Origin: Brachycybe producta
Lineage: Eukaryota > Arthropoda > Diplopoda > Playtdesmida > Andrognathidae
Reading direction: 5' to 3'
Assembly: GCA_036925085.1 (NCBI GenBank)
Contig: JAUPFP010000019.1
Span: 2,996,501-3,060,500, forward strand
DNA length: 64,000 nt
The notes under the pieces are model-generated. The model was given only the letters and a program-made list of their open reading frames with translations, had not been told where the DNA came from and searched no databases. Shown piece after piece: positions 22,233 to 33,836 of the stretch. How positions within the stretch are numbered: position 1 is the first letter of the stretch; every line of letters begins with the position of its first letter. The translations under genes were made by a program, and so were the position numbers.

Positions 22233-22804
22233 CAGTGTTGCCACCTGGAGGGAAATTACCCTCCTCAAGGGTAATTCAACATCTGAGAGGGTAAGAGGAG
22301 GGGAAATAGGCAAGTGAGGGTAATTCGAGGGTAAAATGAAGAAAAAACAAATAGGACACAACCAGTGTTGCCACTTTGAGGGAATTTACCCTCTTAGAGT
22401 GTATTTTAAAAGTTGGGAGAGTACAAAGAGGGTAAATTGAGAAAAAAGAAATACCTTTAAGCAATATATGCTTATTTTTAAACATTTCCATTCACATAAA
22501 TGAACCATTTTTTATAAAAAAATCAAGCACCTGTTTAAAAATGGTTCCACAAAATGACTCAATTATGTTGAACAACATTAAACCACACTTTTAAACTCAT
22601 CGGTTAGGCATGGTCATCGCCTTAAATCTATTAATTTATGTAAACATGACGTCATGAACAATGGAGCCTATTGATTAACCAGAGAGTTAAAGAAATAGCG
22701 CCATCTATTGGCTTCAATCTCATATTGTGAACAATGGGATGGCATTGGAGGGTAAAATTAGTGGGGCTGCAAGGATTTTTCTTAGAAAGTTGGTGGCAAC
22801 ACAG
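22233..22804. mobile_element. hAT-like MITE (572 bp)
   Basis: The ends CAGTGTTGCCACC and GGTGGCAACACAG are inverted repeats. The flanks GTGGTATA (22225-22232) and GTGGTTTA (22805-22812) are a 7/8 match to an 8-bp target duplication. The left end is duplicated: a second CAGTGTTGCCACTTTGAGGG starts at about 22362. A minus-strand CTCF-like site lies at 22698-22711. Confidence 0.8.
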
Positions 22805-22858
22805 GTGGTTTACATCTGTTACGCCCATCTAGGACAGCCCACATCTCGTATTCTTATA

Positions 22859-23549
22859 TGTAACACCCTGTAAATTGTGATCCCGCCAAAACCATAGCCC
22901 GGGGGATAAACAACTCTCAACCGTCCCTCCCTCCTCTCTGACTCACCTTTCTGACTCATGCCCAAGCGGCGGATTGATACATAAAGCACCATGGTCACTT
23001 GAACCTGGTTACACCTCGCAGGTGTACACAGGTCCAAGGTATAAAAGGACCGTGTTCCTCTTTGTTCCTCAGTTTTGTCCTTTGCCTGTATTACGAGATC
23101 TTTATCCGAATCATGGGCCTGAGGACGCACCGTTAGTATTATTATTATTCACCCTTGTATTCTGTACTTCTTACAAGGAATGAATAAAAGTGTTGTAACA
23201 AGAAGTAGCGTTGTCTCTATGTCTTTATGTCAATAACTTCTCTTCAGAGGCCGGAGGTTTCATAGGGCAGGAGCTATACGATTCTCAGCAGCTACAACAT
23301 CTTCTCTTGTCGGCATACCGATGGAGAAGATGTATATCAGCATCAACCGGAAGAGAGAGAGATGGCCGCCACTCTCCTGCATCGATTTCACCCCCATGCA
23401 GAAGAGTGACTACAATCTGTCTCCATCCAGCTCTCTCTACAGCTCGGATCTTCTCTGTGCAGGTGTCATACTGCTCAGAGAAGAAACGAAATGTGGAAAA
23501 TGTCATCTAAAGGTTGGTAATAAAATTGAGTTGATGTCAAAAGCTCACA
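22859..23549 (+). repeat. Element B 5' LTR (691 bp)
   Basis: It starts TGTAACACCC and ends CTCACA. The TATA box TATAAAA is at 23040-23046 and the poly(A) signal AATAAA at 23183-23188. An imperfect 14-bp palindrome (ACCTGGTTACACCT, then AGGTGTACACAGGT) lies just upstream of the TATA box and is kept in all family members here. Confidence 0.96.
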
Positions 23550-23551
23550 TT

Positions 23552-23569
23552 TGGTGGAGGTGCGGGGTA
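23552..23569 (+). other. Primer binding site of element B
   Basis: TGGTGGAGGTGCGGGGTA, two bases after the LTR, identical to the site in element A and that of element K. Complementary to the 3' end expected for tRNA-Ala. Confidence 0.82.
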
Positions 23570-23659
23570 TAGCTCCATCTGCCTTTTCCGACCTGTAAAC
23601 AGAAGCCATCCTTTGTCCTAAGTCTCGTGATTGTGCCTCACGAGGCTTCGTCCGACCTT

Positions 23660-23905
23660 TCTATGTTGGAACCACGTATGGAGACCCTCGATAGCATCAA
23701 AGTCAACCGCGTGGCGCCTATTGTAAAACCACGTATGGAGACCCTTGATAGCGTCAAAGTCAACCGCGCGGCGTCCTTTGTGTTGGGACCACGTGTGGAG
23801 GCCCTCAATCACGTCAAAGCCAACCGCGTGGCGTTCTTTGTGTTGGAGACACGTATGGAGGCCCTCGATCACGTCAAAGCCAACCGCGTGGCTCCGTTTT
23901 TTGTG
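23660..23905 (+). repeat. ~60-bp tandem repeat in the B leader, four copies
   Basis: Copies with CACGTATGGAG and TCAAAG(T/C)CAACCGCG begin near 23671, 23728, 23788 and 23848. Element A has at most one recognisable unit here, so the repeat expanded in the B lineage. Confidence 0.85.
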
Positions 23906-25876
23906 GAATCGCGAAAGAGACTTGTGGCTACACACACCACGTGTCGACCGCACGATTCTGTGTCCTGTCCTTAGAGACACGTGGTAAAGAACTTTTCTCT
24001 GCTGACCGCTTAGCACTCGGAAACAGGGACAATCGTTTGGACACACGTGTTTCTGTCCGTGTTTTTGTGTTTTATGTTTCCATTATCATCACCCACTGTT
24101 ACCTTCATTCTTCTTTAATTTCTGAAGTGAAACCCACTCGACCCTCCTCTGTATCATTGGTTGGTGTGTGGGCAACACTTCAAAACAAATTCTTTTTACT
24201 CTCTGAGAGGAGTTTGCTTAGGCATATAAATCTCATCTACTTATCTATTCACCTATTAATAGGCTTTTAAAGGACGTGTGTGTCTTTTTAAAATGTCCTA
24301 TTATCTTCACTCTTCATCTTTAAAATTGTAGCAAGTTTTCTTCCTAACTTTGTATCATTGTTAGGGGGCTTACAAGCTTAAACACACTTTTATCTAGCCA
24401 TGTGGGACTTTCTTTGTTCTTTGTCTTCATTGTGTTTCCCTTGGTACCCTCTATGTCCCAAGTCATGTTCTTCAATTTCTTCATCATCATCACCTCAATG
24501 TATCATCACATGAACTTTCTCCATTGGACAGCACTGAAGCCCGGCCGCCATCTTGGATCGACCGGACACTCTTCAAAAAGCGCCAACGGAGCGGTTTTTC
24601 GCTCCATGTGACTCATTGTTGTACCTTCTCTCATCTTTTTGTGTTCTCTTCTTATTTCTTCTCGTTCAGAGGGTTGCACTCATGCGCCCCCTGGCGGAGT
24701 TCCTCTTGTTAGAGAAAACTTCTCTTTTCTTTGAATTTTCTCTCTCTTTGTGTTCTTTCTCCTGGCCACCATAAAAATGTGCCCCGGAGGAATTCTTCAA
24801 GCCATCAATTTTTTGGACATTGCAATAAACTGAACCGGAAGTGGCCACCACAGCGCCACCTACGGTCCTCTTCATTCTACTCAATATAGTCCCTCACTGG
24901 GCACTGACTCTGTCTTTTCTATCCAGAGCCATCCAGCAGTGAGGACACAAAATTTCTACATACTGAACATTTGTTCTGGTTCACCAAGCATTTAGCTTGT
25001 TGAACACACTTCCATTTCTACACTGATTTACTTTTATTTTAATAAATCTAAATTAAAACTTTTGACGTGCGGTAGCCGCACCTAAGTTTTATACTTTTAA
25101 AGTAAAATCAGCTTTCTTTTCTTGCTTCTTTGGAGAGTTCAGCCATCTTGAACTTCTCCTTTGTTTGTTCTTCTTTAGAAAGTTCAGCCATCTTGAACTT
25201 TCGTTCCTTTGTGTGTTCTCTACACACACACTCTTGATTCTTGTTTTCAAGTAAAACTAAAAGTGCGGTCACCGTACTCTAGCTTTACTCTTCGTATTGC
25301 TTGCCTCCTCTTCAGGCAACTGCAATACACCTTCATTTCCAATTCACTTTCCGCAGTGCAATTTCGATTGGGTGGTGCACCACGCTCGAGATTGTGTTGT
25401 ACATTTGCTGTTTCTTTATTGAGATTTTTGGAATTCTCATAACCTCCACGTGGTCGCCAAATACCACGTGTCGAGAGAGATCCTTCTAAAATCTGACACT
25501 CAATAAAGAACTCACGACACTCTACACCAGTTGGGAATCAAAAATCGCCACACGCCCAACTGAGGACACGATCAAGACGATACAACCATCACCACACTAA
25601 CGGAGTGAACGGCCACTTCGTTATACACGTCACAAGAGTAGGTAATCTATCATTACTCAGTGTATAAGAGTACGATAGCGTCGGTTACCGACAGCACAAA
25701 ATACCAACGCAAAGTGACAACACCGACCTACAAACGGAACGAGTCTCATCATACTGGAACCGAAAAGTATAGCCCAGAGTGTACTCGAGAACCCTCGGAG
25801 CTGTACACACCGACTTGGACTTCGTCGGACTCGTTCGTCACCTCACATCAACATTACACAAGCCACATCATTAATC
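23906..25876 (+). other. Element B leader; no gene supported
   Basis: Long untranslated-like stretch. A possible poly(A)-like AATAAA and A/T-rich blocks are seen near 25040 and 25500. Two copies of a TTCAGCCATCTTGAACTT motif lie near 25137 and 25183. I looked for a nested LTR here and could not define one. Confidence 0.45.
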
Positions 25877-27260
25877 ATGGCTGCCTCACACGACAATACG
25901 GAGTCCCTGCCTGATCACCAGGGTTCACACGAAAATTCGTTGGACGTACCCATCAATGATGTGACACCACCGCCGCGGCCGACTGGGGCCGAGTTCGACC
26001 ACCTATCACAACAGGTGGCCGCACTATCAACTCGCATGTCCCAGCTCATAGACGACCGATTCACACCGAATCGACCGACTACACCACGGCGGACAACACG
26101 CACATACCGACGTCGCGATGATGACTCGGACACCTCTTCAGCTCCCTATGTTGGCTACAGAGAGCATCACGATCGTTACGACAGACACTACACACCGCAC
26201 ACACGTCATCTACCGCGTAACCTTGACTGGCCACATCAGGAGCAGTCAGATAATCCGCGTCACAGAGATGAGCGTGCAGAAATACCGATTATGACACGTG
26301 CTGATTCTCCTCACTTGCTTGTCTGGGTTGCACGTAGTGGTCGCCGCTCGGCACCCCGGAACAACAGCCGCACCAAGGAGCGACACAAGGCACTTCAGTC
26401 TACGCACCACGTTTTCCACCGCAAGGGGTAGGTCTGATGCTGGCTGGAATGTCAAACGTCCAGGATGGCATCTATCGACCAATCCCCAGAGGACCCTCCG
26501 TGGAAGAATTCAATAAAAAATATAACGGTCGCCACCCTGCCGATTCAATCCAAAAGTTCAACGGACTGACAGGTTTCCGTCCCTTCCTGGAAGAATTCGA
26601 GGAAGTGGCCCACCTGTACGGCTGGAAAGACCATCACAAGGAGGAATACATCACGGGGTGTTTCACTGGGGCAGCCCGCACGTGGTTGAGTAAACTGAGG
26701 TATGAGCTTCAGAACATTCCTTGGCCAGCCCTGAGAGTACAGATGGTAGATACGTTCGGGAAGCCGAACGAACTGGCCATCTTGGAGAAAAAGTCCTCCA
26801 GAAGGAAGGCGAGAGTACACAAGCTTTCATCTGGGAGTTTATGATACTCGGCGACCGAGTTTACCCACAACTTGATGATCAGCTGCGTACAAGTCAGTTG
26901 CGCCGCGCTTTGCATCCTACCATACAGAACGCCGCGCATCACGCATCTACGACGTCGTTCTCAATATGGAGGTGGTCCTGCTGTCCTTGGATAAATGGCC
27001 GACGGAACCAAAACCCTCAGCTGATCCACAGTCGGGTAAAGGAGCATCGAAGACCGACCAGGAGCCTGCGGCAGCCGCCAGCCCTAAAGACAAATCACAC
27101 CGGTCTAGGCACGATAAAAAGCCTAGTCAGACTGCTACCACCAATTCAACCCGACACTCTGCAACGGACCCCAACCAGAAACCACTCGTACGTTCGACAA
27201 GAGCAAGTCGACGTGCTATAATTGTGGGAAAATGGGGCATTTCGTTCGTGAGTGTCGGCA
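25877..27260 (+). pseudogene. Element B gag, multiply frameshifted
   Basis: The N-terminal part starts at ATG 25877 (MAASHDNTE...) and holds a predicted coiled coil (LSQQVAALSTRMSQL) and an arginine-rich stretch. The capsid-like part moves to another frame near 26330 (FNGLTGFRPFLEEFEEVA, GAARTWLSKL) and again near 26800 (TQAFIWEFMILGDRVYPQL). The zinc knuckle CYNCGKMGHFVREC is at 27214-27255 in a further frame. Ty3-type Gag order (capsid, then CCHC) is clear, but at least three frameshifts make the protein non-functional. Confidence 0.85.
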
Positions 27261-28290
27261 ACCAAAGAAGAAGGTTGCAATCAAGCAGTTTGCGGAGCCG
27301 GTTACCGACTACGACATCAAAGGAGAGGTGCCTGAAACGGATATCATCACCGAAGATGGCATTGAGTTTGCTCTGATACGAGTGGCGGGACAAATCCGCC
27401 GGATTCCTCTTCCAGCAGCAGACTCAGCCGCCGGAACACCTACTCCTGATAAACCCGACAACGACAGTTCTGACGACTCTGAGGACATACCAGTCAAGGT
27501 GCTCGACCGGGCCGCTGCACATAAATGGACCCCGGACGAGCTAATCGTTTGGCAGGACACGCTCGACGTCCTTACACAGTCCATACAAGAGGTTGGGTGC
27601 CACGAAAATAAAACAATAGCCATCATGGCTCCCGGAACCCAATCGCCGACGAAGGGCCACTCCTGCTGCCGAAGACTAATGACGACGGTATTTGAGCAGC
27701 TGGTAGACAGCTGTTCACCTCAAGAAGTCGGAGACTACGATGCCAGCGACAAGAACCCGCGCATCGCCGTCACGATCAATGGGAAAATTATACGGATGCT
27801 CGCGGACACCGGAGCTATGGGCAGCGTTATCACTGCTGAACTCGCACAGGAACACAAGTTCGAAATCGAGCCTGTGTTAATCCCACCCAACATTCAGGGT
27901 GTGGGAGGCCAACGGATCACCGTGGTGGGACGACTCGCCGCGATGGTCCAGCTGGGCCCCCACGCTGTGCGAGGGCACTTACTAGTGATTACCGGCCGGC
28001 ACGAAGCCATCTTAGGCCGAGATCTAGGCCGGGCTCTGCACTTAGCTGTGTCCATGACAACGAACAAAGTATACGTAGAGGACGACCTCTTCGAGTCCAC
28101 ACTCCGACAAAAATGCATTGAAGCACACATCGGATGGGCTCTGGAAGAGACTTCCTTAGAGGCCCCTGGCAAATCTGCCGATGCCTCTGGGGGAACCTCG
28201 AAACTCCACCCCGTAAGTGACGACGAACGCAACGGCCACCCACGCTGTCAGGAAACCAAACGCGACGAAAATAACACAATAATTCATTAG
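27261..28290 (+). pseudogene. Element B retropepsin, end of the coding region
   Basis: This continues the zinc-knuckle frame into an acidic linker and a retroviral-type aspartic protease: MLADTGAMGSVI with catalytic Asp at 27805-27807, then an ILGRDL segment typical of the C-terminal half. The frame ends at 28288-28290. RT would be expected next but does not follow. Confidence 0.85.
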
Positions 28291-29695
28291 TGTTTATTCC
28301 ATGACTATGGAACTAAACACTACAAATCATCAAATAACAACAATAGAAGAGAAAGAGGAATTTGAGAGGACAACTGAGGACAGTTGTCGAAAGATGGGGA
28401 AGGGGGTAAAAGGAACTCCCAACGAATAAACAACCCCACAGCATCAACAACCCCTCTAAACACTCTCAAATAACTCCTAAAACTCTACAAAATTTACACA
28501 ACTTTAATTTTTGAAACAACTCTAAACTTTTCAACATGGCCGCCAATATTTACATATTGGCAACCATTTCAAACACTACAATAACTTGACCGGAACCACG
28601 TGGCCTTCACAAACAACTGTCAACCACGTGGTACACCTGAAATAAACGCCGAAGGCCAGTCAAGGACGTTCAGAAAAAATAAGAAAAGCAAAAGCCATAA
28701 AAGGGTCAGCAAAAGGAAACACCGTGCTCCCCTTTATTATGGGTGAACGTCATTGACTATGCTGTTGACAGTAGGAAGACAGAAAAACTTCAAAGAGACA
28801 ATTGCTCGGGGGGCCAGACCAATGCACTGAGACTTCAAAGAAAAAAAAAAAAACAACGAAAAACTGCAGGCCATAAATGGATAAAAAAAAAAAAAACGGT
28901 TTTGAAGATTTTGTGAGAGCGGACACCTTCAATTAAATAATAAAATTGAAGAACCTGTCACCCTCTCAATTAAAATCGAATTTCTGGGAAATCAACTCCC
29001 ACCCCAAGAAACAATAACAAACAGCAAGGTGCATTTGTAACCTTGCTGACCCATCTACACTGCCTTTTCAAAAGACATTAAGGAAAAGAAGGGGAGAAAG
29101 TTAATGGGCAACTTCACACCTCGGTGTGAAATAAAATAACGGCCCTTCTCCCTCGAGGTTCCTTAGTCCTTTTGTTTATCTAAAAATAATAAACAGGACC
29201 GACTCTGATAAAAATTAGATCAACACCTCTCACATCCAATATGGGTGGGACAACCCCCACCCCCAATAAATAAAGTCGTGAAGAAACCAATTAGAGTAAG
29301 GTGTCTTATTCTAAAAGGGGCCGGCCCTTCTAACTTTAAAATTAAAAGATATATCTAAGTGACCAAACCTGGTCAATTACCACTCGATTTGCTCTCCTCA
29401 AAGAAGCACTCATTTATGTTCATCTCTTTATGTTCGATCATCACATCTTCTATCTACTTCTGTGCCAAGTTCCAAATTGTAATTTCGAACTTCTTCAGTT
29501 TTCGTTTTCGTCAAAAGCTTGAGTGCCACCTCCAAGCCTTTGAAATCAGTGCAGTGCATCAGTTCTGCAGACCTTTTTGGACCTCTTAGAAAATAATAAC
29601 AGAGTGATCGGGGACCGATTTCTGTTGTTATTTAGAAGTAATCACCAGCAGCGGGACTTTTGAAAAAGTAAGAACTTTTAAACTCTTAAGAAAAT
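28291..29695 (+). other. Non-coding stretch where RT and integrase should be
   Basis: 1.4 kb of A/T-rich sequence with two poly(A) runs (28838, 28880) and several AATAAA-like signals in both directions. No RT, RNase H or integrase motif is seen in any frame. Confidence 0.6.
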
Positions 29696-31856
29696 ATGAA
29701 AGGTAGAGGCTCATGGAGAGGAGGCAGAATGATGTCTGCCTCTTCTAGTGAAGATGAGACGGAGAGTGGAACGGCGGGGACCGCTGGACCCCTCTCTCAA
29801 TCTACCTGCCAACTACCAAGGGCGGGCACCGCCAGTGTGCCCACAACAAGAAGAGAGTCGCCAAACATAATAGATAGGCGTCGCACCTCCTCTGAACCGG
29901 AGAATTTTCACCGGCGTGGGGAGAAGCGCCTAAAAGCAAGCTTCAAGCGACTGGCCAATGTCGGACGCGAAGGGAAGCCTGCTGCTCCAAGCAGCATCGT
30001 CCCCTTCGACGTCACGACATCGAAACACTACTGGGAGGAGCGGGAAGACCGCATCGATATTAACACCATGGCATGGGGGGTTAACCAGGCATTCCGTGAT
30101 AGCGGAATCCAACCCATTCTGGGCGGAGCTGCAGCTAGAGGGAAGCGTGGGGGAGGTGGATCCGTGCCCTCCCCTCTCGAAAACCTCCAGCTGGAGCTAC
30201 AGAGGGAGGCTGCTCTGCGCCAAGCAGCCAAAAACAAGAAGGAAGGGGAGGCAACCTGGCGTACCTCCGCGCGGTTTGTGTTCGTCTCATCGAGCTGGGT
30301 CTGCCTTGCACGGCGCAACTCCCGAAGGAGGAGCTCCTGCAAATTGAGGCCCGACTCCAGGAGGCCGCCCGAGTTACGTCGTCGGCCACGTCATCGCCGC
30401 CACCCTTAAACTCTTCGGCGACCGTGTCGACTAGCCTCTCTACATCTCCTTCTCCATCTGCAACGCCACCGGAGCCATTTCAACACCATTCACCGGTGCC
30501 ATCTATCTCTCCGCCACCTCCTCCTCATACACCATTATCATCACCAACAACCTCCAGATGTGCCACGCCTCCACGCAGCGAGGCCAGCACACCAACTCCG
30601 ATTCCAAAATTATCTTCTATAGTGGTGGTCCCCCAACCTGTTCATGTTCAGGTTCCCACTGCGGCTCGCCCCAAGGAGCCTCAACAGTCTTACAAGGGCC
30701 ACCACTCTTCTCGAGACTCTCTTCAACGGCCACAGCCACGTCGCTCTTTGCCTCGTGGTTCCCATTTTTCGCCCCGACGCCGACCCGACGGAAGAAGTCA
30801 GCAGGGACAACATGGTTCCTCGGGACGCGGCCCTCCGCCGCGTGATGACTTCGACCCAAGGGCCAGGCAAGATCTACAGGATCCCCGTGTCCAACTGGAC
30901 TGCGACCGTCGCTACGAAACTCGGGGCCCACCTAATCGGGTCCCGCACCGCTCTCCGCCTCCGCCGCCTCCAGGCCGCCCTCCTGTACAACCTACGCCCA
31001 CGACTTTGATGCCGCCACCTTCCGCCGAGCGTGCCGCCTTTTTGAAAAAACAGAAGGCCATCACAGACCTTCTGCAGGGCGTCATGCAAGAGGGAGGTGA
31101 CCCGATGGAAGCGCTGGGCCATCCACCAGAAAGTGCCAAGCCATTCGAGGCACTGAGTAGGAAATCAGCGTCGAAGCGACTACGTCAGCGGGCCCGCGAT
31201 ATGGCCCAGTCCGCCCTGCACCATGCCAGGCCTATCGCAGGTGCATCGGTTCCCCTGGAACCTGCGGCTCCAACACCAGCCCGACCAGCCGCACCGCCCA
31301 CTGTACCCTCTGCAGGGGCTACTCTGGGGCGGTTACCGCTGGATCGTCCGTTCCGTGCAGCCACCTCCGGCGAGAGGTTACTCAACAATCGGTAGGTCAC
31401 TTGGCAGCGCGAAGTGCGCTCTGCCAATACCCTCTACGTAGGCCACTTTTCTTTGGAGGAAGGGTTCCCTCGTCTAAACCTCCCCCTCCGGGAGCAATAC
31501 GTCGTGGGACTCTCTCGCCTGACAAGTGTCCTCATCACCACCGTCTTCCCAAGAAGACGAATTGTTGAGACTATCAGTTTCACCAGAGGTGTCGACGACA
31601 GGCCCTTCTAGGGGCTTTCGTCAACTCCGTCTTTCGAACGCCAGCTGGACAGACATTCCGCACCAGTCGTCGCTACATCCCGGAACCGGATCCCCGTTAC
31701 CAAATCGCCGTCTTGTGGGACGCCGCTTGGGCTACATTGTACAACAAGCGGTCCTCCCGCCAGATCATTGGGGATCGGGACATCTTTAACATCTTCCACC
31801 GGGATCTCCCCGACGACCAGGGTCAATGGCTGTCTGCCGCATCCAGTTACCGATGA
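29696..31856 (+). pseudogene. Unrecognised gene in the 3' half of element B
   Basis: The start ATG at 29696 leads an N-terminal basic and serine-rich part, then HYWEEREDRIDINTMAWGV and a helical stretch (LENLQLELQREAALRQA). The frame shifts near 30245 to LAYLRAVCVRLIELGLPC, followed by Pro/Ser-rich low complexity. Between 30644 and 31009 two overlapping frames are open. A stop interrupts GERLLNNR at 31393. The C-terminal part (about 31600-31856) has NKRSSRQIIGD and LWDAAWA and ends in TGA at 31854. The second half is shared with element A. I recognise no domain: not protease, RT or integrase, and no clear membrane segment. It could be a second structural protein or a captured gene. Confidence 0.6.
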
Positions 31857-32212
31857 GGTCAGTTCCGGCGGGATTACCCCCTACAGTTCATGGACTCAGG
31901 ATCCTCCCCACCCTCCACAGCAGGGATAGCTGTACACCCCATGTACTCGTGGGGTTGCCACCCATCCGGGTGGCAGTATTGAAAAATTTATAAAAAAATA
32001 AAATACGTTACAACTGTTCGTTCTTTTAGATTTCAATAGCAGCTCGTCACTCAGCGAGCATTAATCATTTTTTTTATGTTTTCAGCCTTTTTCACTTTTA
32101 AAGGGCGCTGACTTCGGTGCCAGTGCCTTTCCGTAACTACCTCTGTACACGGTGAGTCCTCAGCCGCCCATGTCCCCCCGTTACGTAACTTGAAAACCTT
32201 CCACCCTTGGCT

Positions 32213-32250
32213 GGAGTACGAGGACGTACTCCAAGCAAAGTTGGAGGGTA
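32213..32250 (+). promoter_or_regulatory. Hairpin plus polypurine tract of element B
   Basis: Perfect hairpin GGAGTAC/GTACTCC (32213-32232), then AAGCAAAGTTGGAGGGTA directly before the LTR. Identical to element A. Confidence 0.78.
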
Positions 32251-32941
32251 TGTAACACCCTGTAAATTGTGATCCCGCCAAAACCATAGCCCGGGGGATA
32301 AACAACTCTCAACCGTCCCTCCCTCCTCTCTGACTCACCTTTCTGACTCATGCCCAAGCGGCGGATTGATACATAAAGGACCATGGTCACTTGGACCTGG
32401 TTACACCTCGCAGGTGTACACAGGTCCAAGGTATAAAAGGACTGTGTTCCTCTTTGTTCCTCAGTTTTGTACTTTGCCTGTATTACGAGATCTTTATCCG
32501 AATCATGGGCCTGATGACGCACCGTTAGTATTATTATTATTCACCCTTGTATTCTGTACTTCTTACAAGGAATGAATAAAAGTGTTGTAACAAGAAGTAG
32601 CATTGTCTCTATGTCTTTATGTCAATAACTTCTCTTCAGAGGCCGGGGGTTTCATAGGGCAGGAGCTATACGATTCTCAGCAGCTACAACATCTTCTCTT
32701 GTCGGCATACCGATGGAGAAGATGTATATCAGCATCAACCGGAAGAGAGATAGATGGCCGCCACTCTCCTGCATCGATTTCACCCCCATGCAGAAGAGTG
32801 ACTACAATCTGTCTCCATCCAGCTCTCTCTACAGCTCGGATCTTCTCTGTGCAGGTGTCATACTGCTCAGAGAAGAAACGAAATGTGGAAAATGTCATCT
32901 AAAGGTTGGTAATAAAATTGGGTTGATGTCAAAAGCTCACA
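32251..32941 (+). repeat. Element B 3' LTR (691 bp)
   Basis: Same length and ends as the 5' LTR, with TATA box at 32432-32439. It is followed by the target duplication TATA (32942-32945). Confidence 0.96.
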
Positions 32942-33087
32942 TATATTTCCCCCCTATTTCAAAATCCATATCTGATGACAGACATCCTTCCAGTTATATT
33001 ATATTCAAGATAGAATGACGTTTAGTAAGGCAACCTTCATATTCTGGCCCCAGCAAAGAACGGGCATACCAGCTAGTATTAAATATA

Positions 33088-33295
33088 CTAGTGGGGTAAC
33101 CCGTCATAAATGACGGAAGAAACATTCACAGGCAATTGTGCCCAGCATAAGAATTTCTTTTCTTCCGCCCTTTTATGACGTCAGACCAAGTAACAAACCA
33201 ATTAGAAATTGATGACGTTCATAAAAGGGCGGAGGAAAAGAAATTCTAATGTTGGGCACAGTTGACCATGATAAATTCTAGTTTAATTTTGTAAC
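33088..33295 (-). mobile_element. Helitron H3, 5'-truncated
   Basis: On the minus strand the 3' end is CTAG (33088-33091), preceded by ACCCC and the hairpin CCGTCATTTATGACGG. Most of the rest is a nested MITE. The 5' half with the TCCC start is missing. Confidence 0.72.
33137..33264. mobile_element. Foldback MITE (GCCCTTTTATGA family), best copy
   Basis: About 50-bp terminal inverted repeats: TTGTGCCCAGCATAAGAATT...CCGCCCTTTTATGACGTCA (split here) against its reverse complement ending TGTTGGGCACAG, around a short core with ACCAATTAGAAATTG. It sits inside Helitron H3, as a related copy does in H1. Confidence 0.75.
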
Positions 33296-33296
33296 T

Positions 33297-33826
33297 ACAG
33301 TGCGTTTCATATATATAGACGCACCCCAGAAATTGGTTATAACTAGAGTTATAGTTGATAGATTCACCTGAAATTTTCAACATAAAGAGATCATCTTATA
33401 TTCTAAACTTTCTGCTAGGCAGAATGTTTTTTATTTAAAAGGTAAAAATTAAATAAAATAAAAACTGGAAAATGGCCGTTTCATAATTATTGACGCACTA
33501 ATGAACTTTTCACTTTTATTAATTATTGTGAGGAAATAACATGCAGAATCATTAAAAATACTAAGGTATATGACTGTTCTGATGTCTTGAAACTTAAAAT
33601 ATTCTTTTCTACAGACTTTAAACAATATTTATAAGCAAATTTGTCGAAATTCTACCCCAAAACAGCTAAAATGAAAATTTTCAACTCTGCTATTGTAGTA
33701 TAATCTTAGCAATCTGCTTATCATCAATGTATGATGATGTCCCAAAAGTTCTCTGTAGGTTTTAAGTCTGGGGGAGACGCTGGCCATTCGATAGTGGTAG
33801 TATTTTGTTGTTTTGTATTTTGTATT
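33297..33826 (-). pseudogene. Tc1/mariner fragment
   Basis: The left end has CAGTGCGTTTCATATATATA, a likely terminal repeat. Minus-strand residues near 33730-33800, EWPASPPDLKPTENFWDI, are the third catalytic box (..E) of a Tc1-type transposase. The rest of the gene is lost where element C begins. Confidence 0.75.
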
Positions 33827-33836
33827 TTGGTGAAAA

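Larger units (their letters stand above)
22859..32941 (+). mobile_element. Element B: complete LTR retrotransposon lacking RT and integrase (10,083 bp)
   Basis: Two 691-bp LTRs flank an interior with tRNA-Ala-like primer site, gag and protease remnants, an unrecognised 3' gene and a polypurine tract. The 4-bp duplication TATA is at 22855-22858 and 32942-32945. The LTRs differ at about nine positions (1.3%), so the insertion is fairly recent. Yet gag is multiply frameshifted and no RT, RNase H or integrase sequence is present anywhere inside. Confidence 0.93.

Noticed and set aside
24081-29690. A second LTR element nested inside B, bringing the gag and protease
   Set aside because: I found no matching LTR pair, target duplication or primer site around 24080-25560 and 28256-29690.
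30028-30342. Antisense genes opposite the element B 3' gene
   Set aside because: GC-rich coding DNA often has open antisense frames; no conservation or motif supports them.
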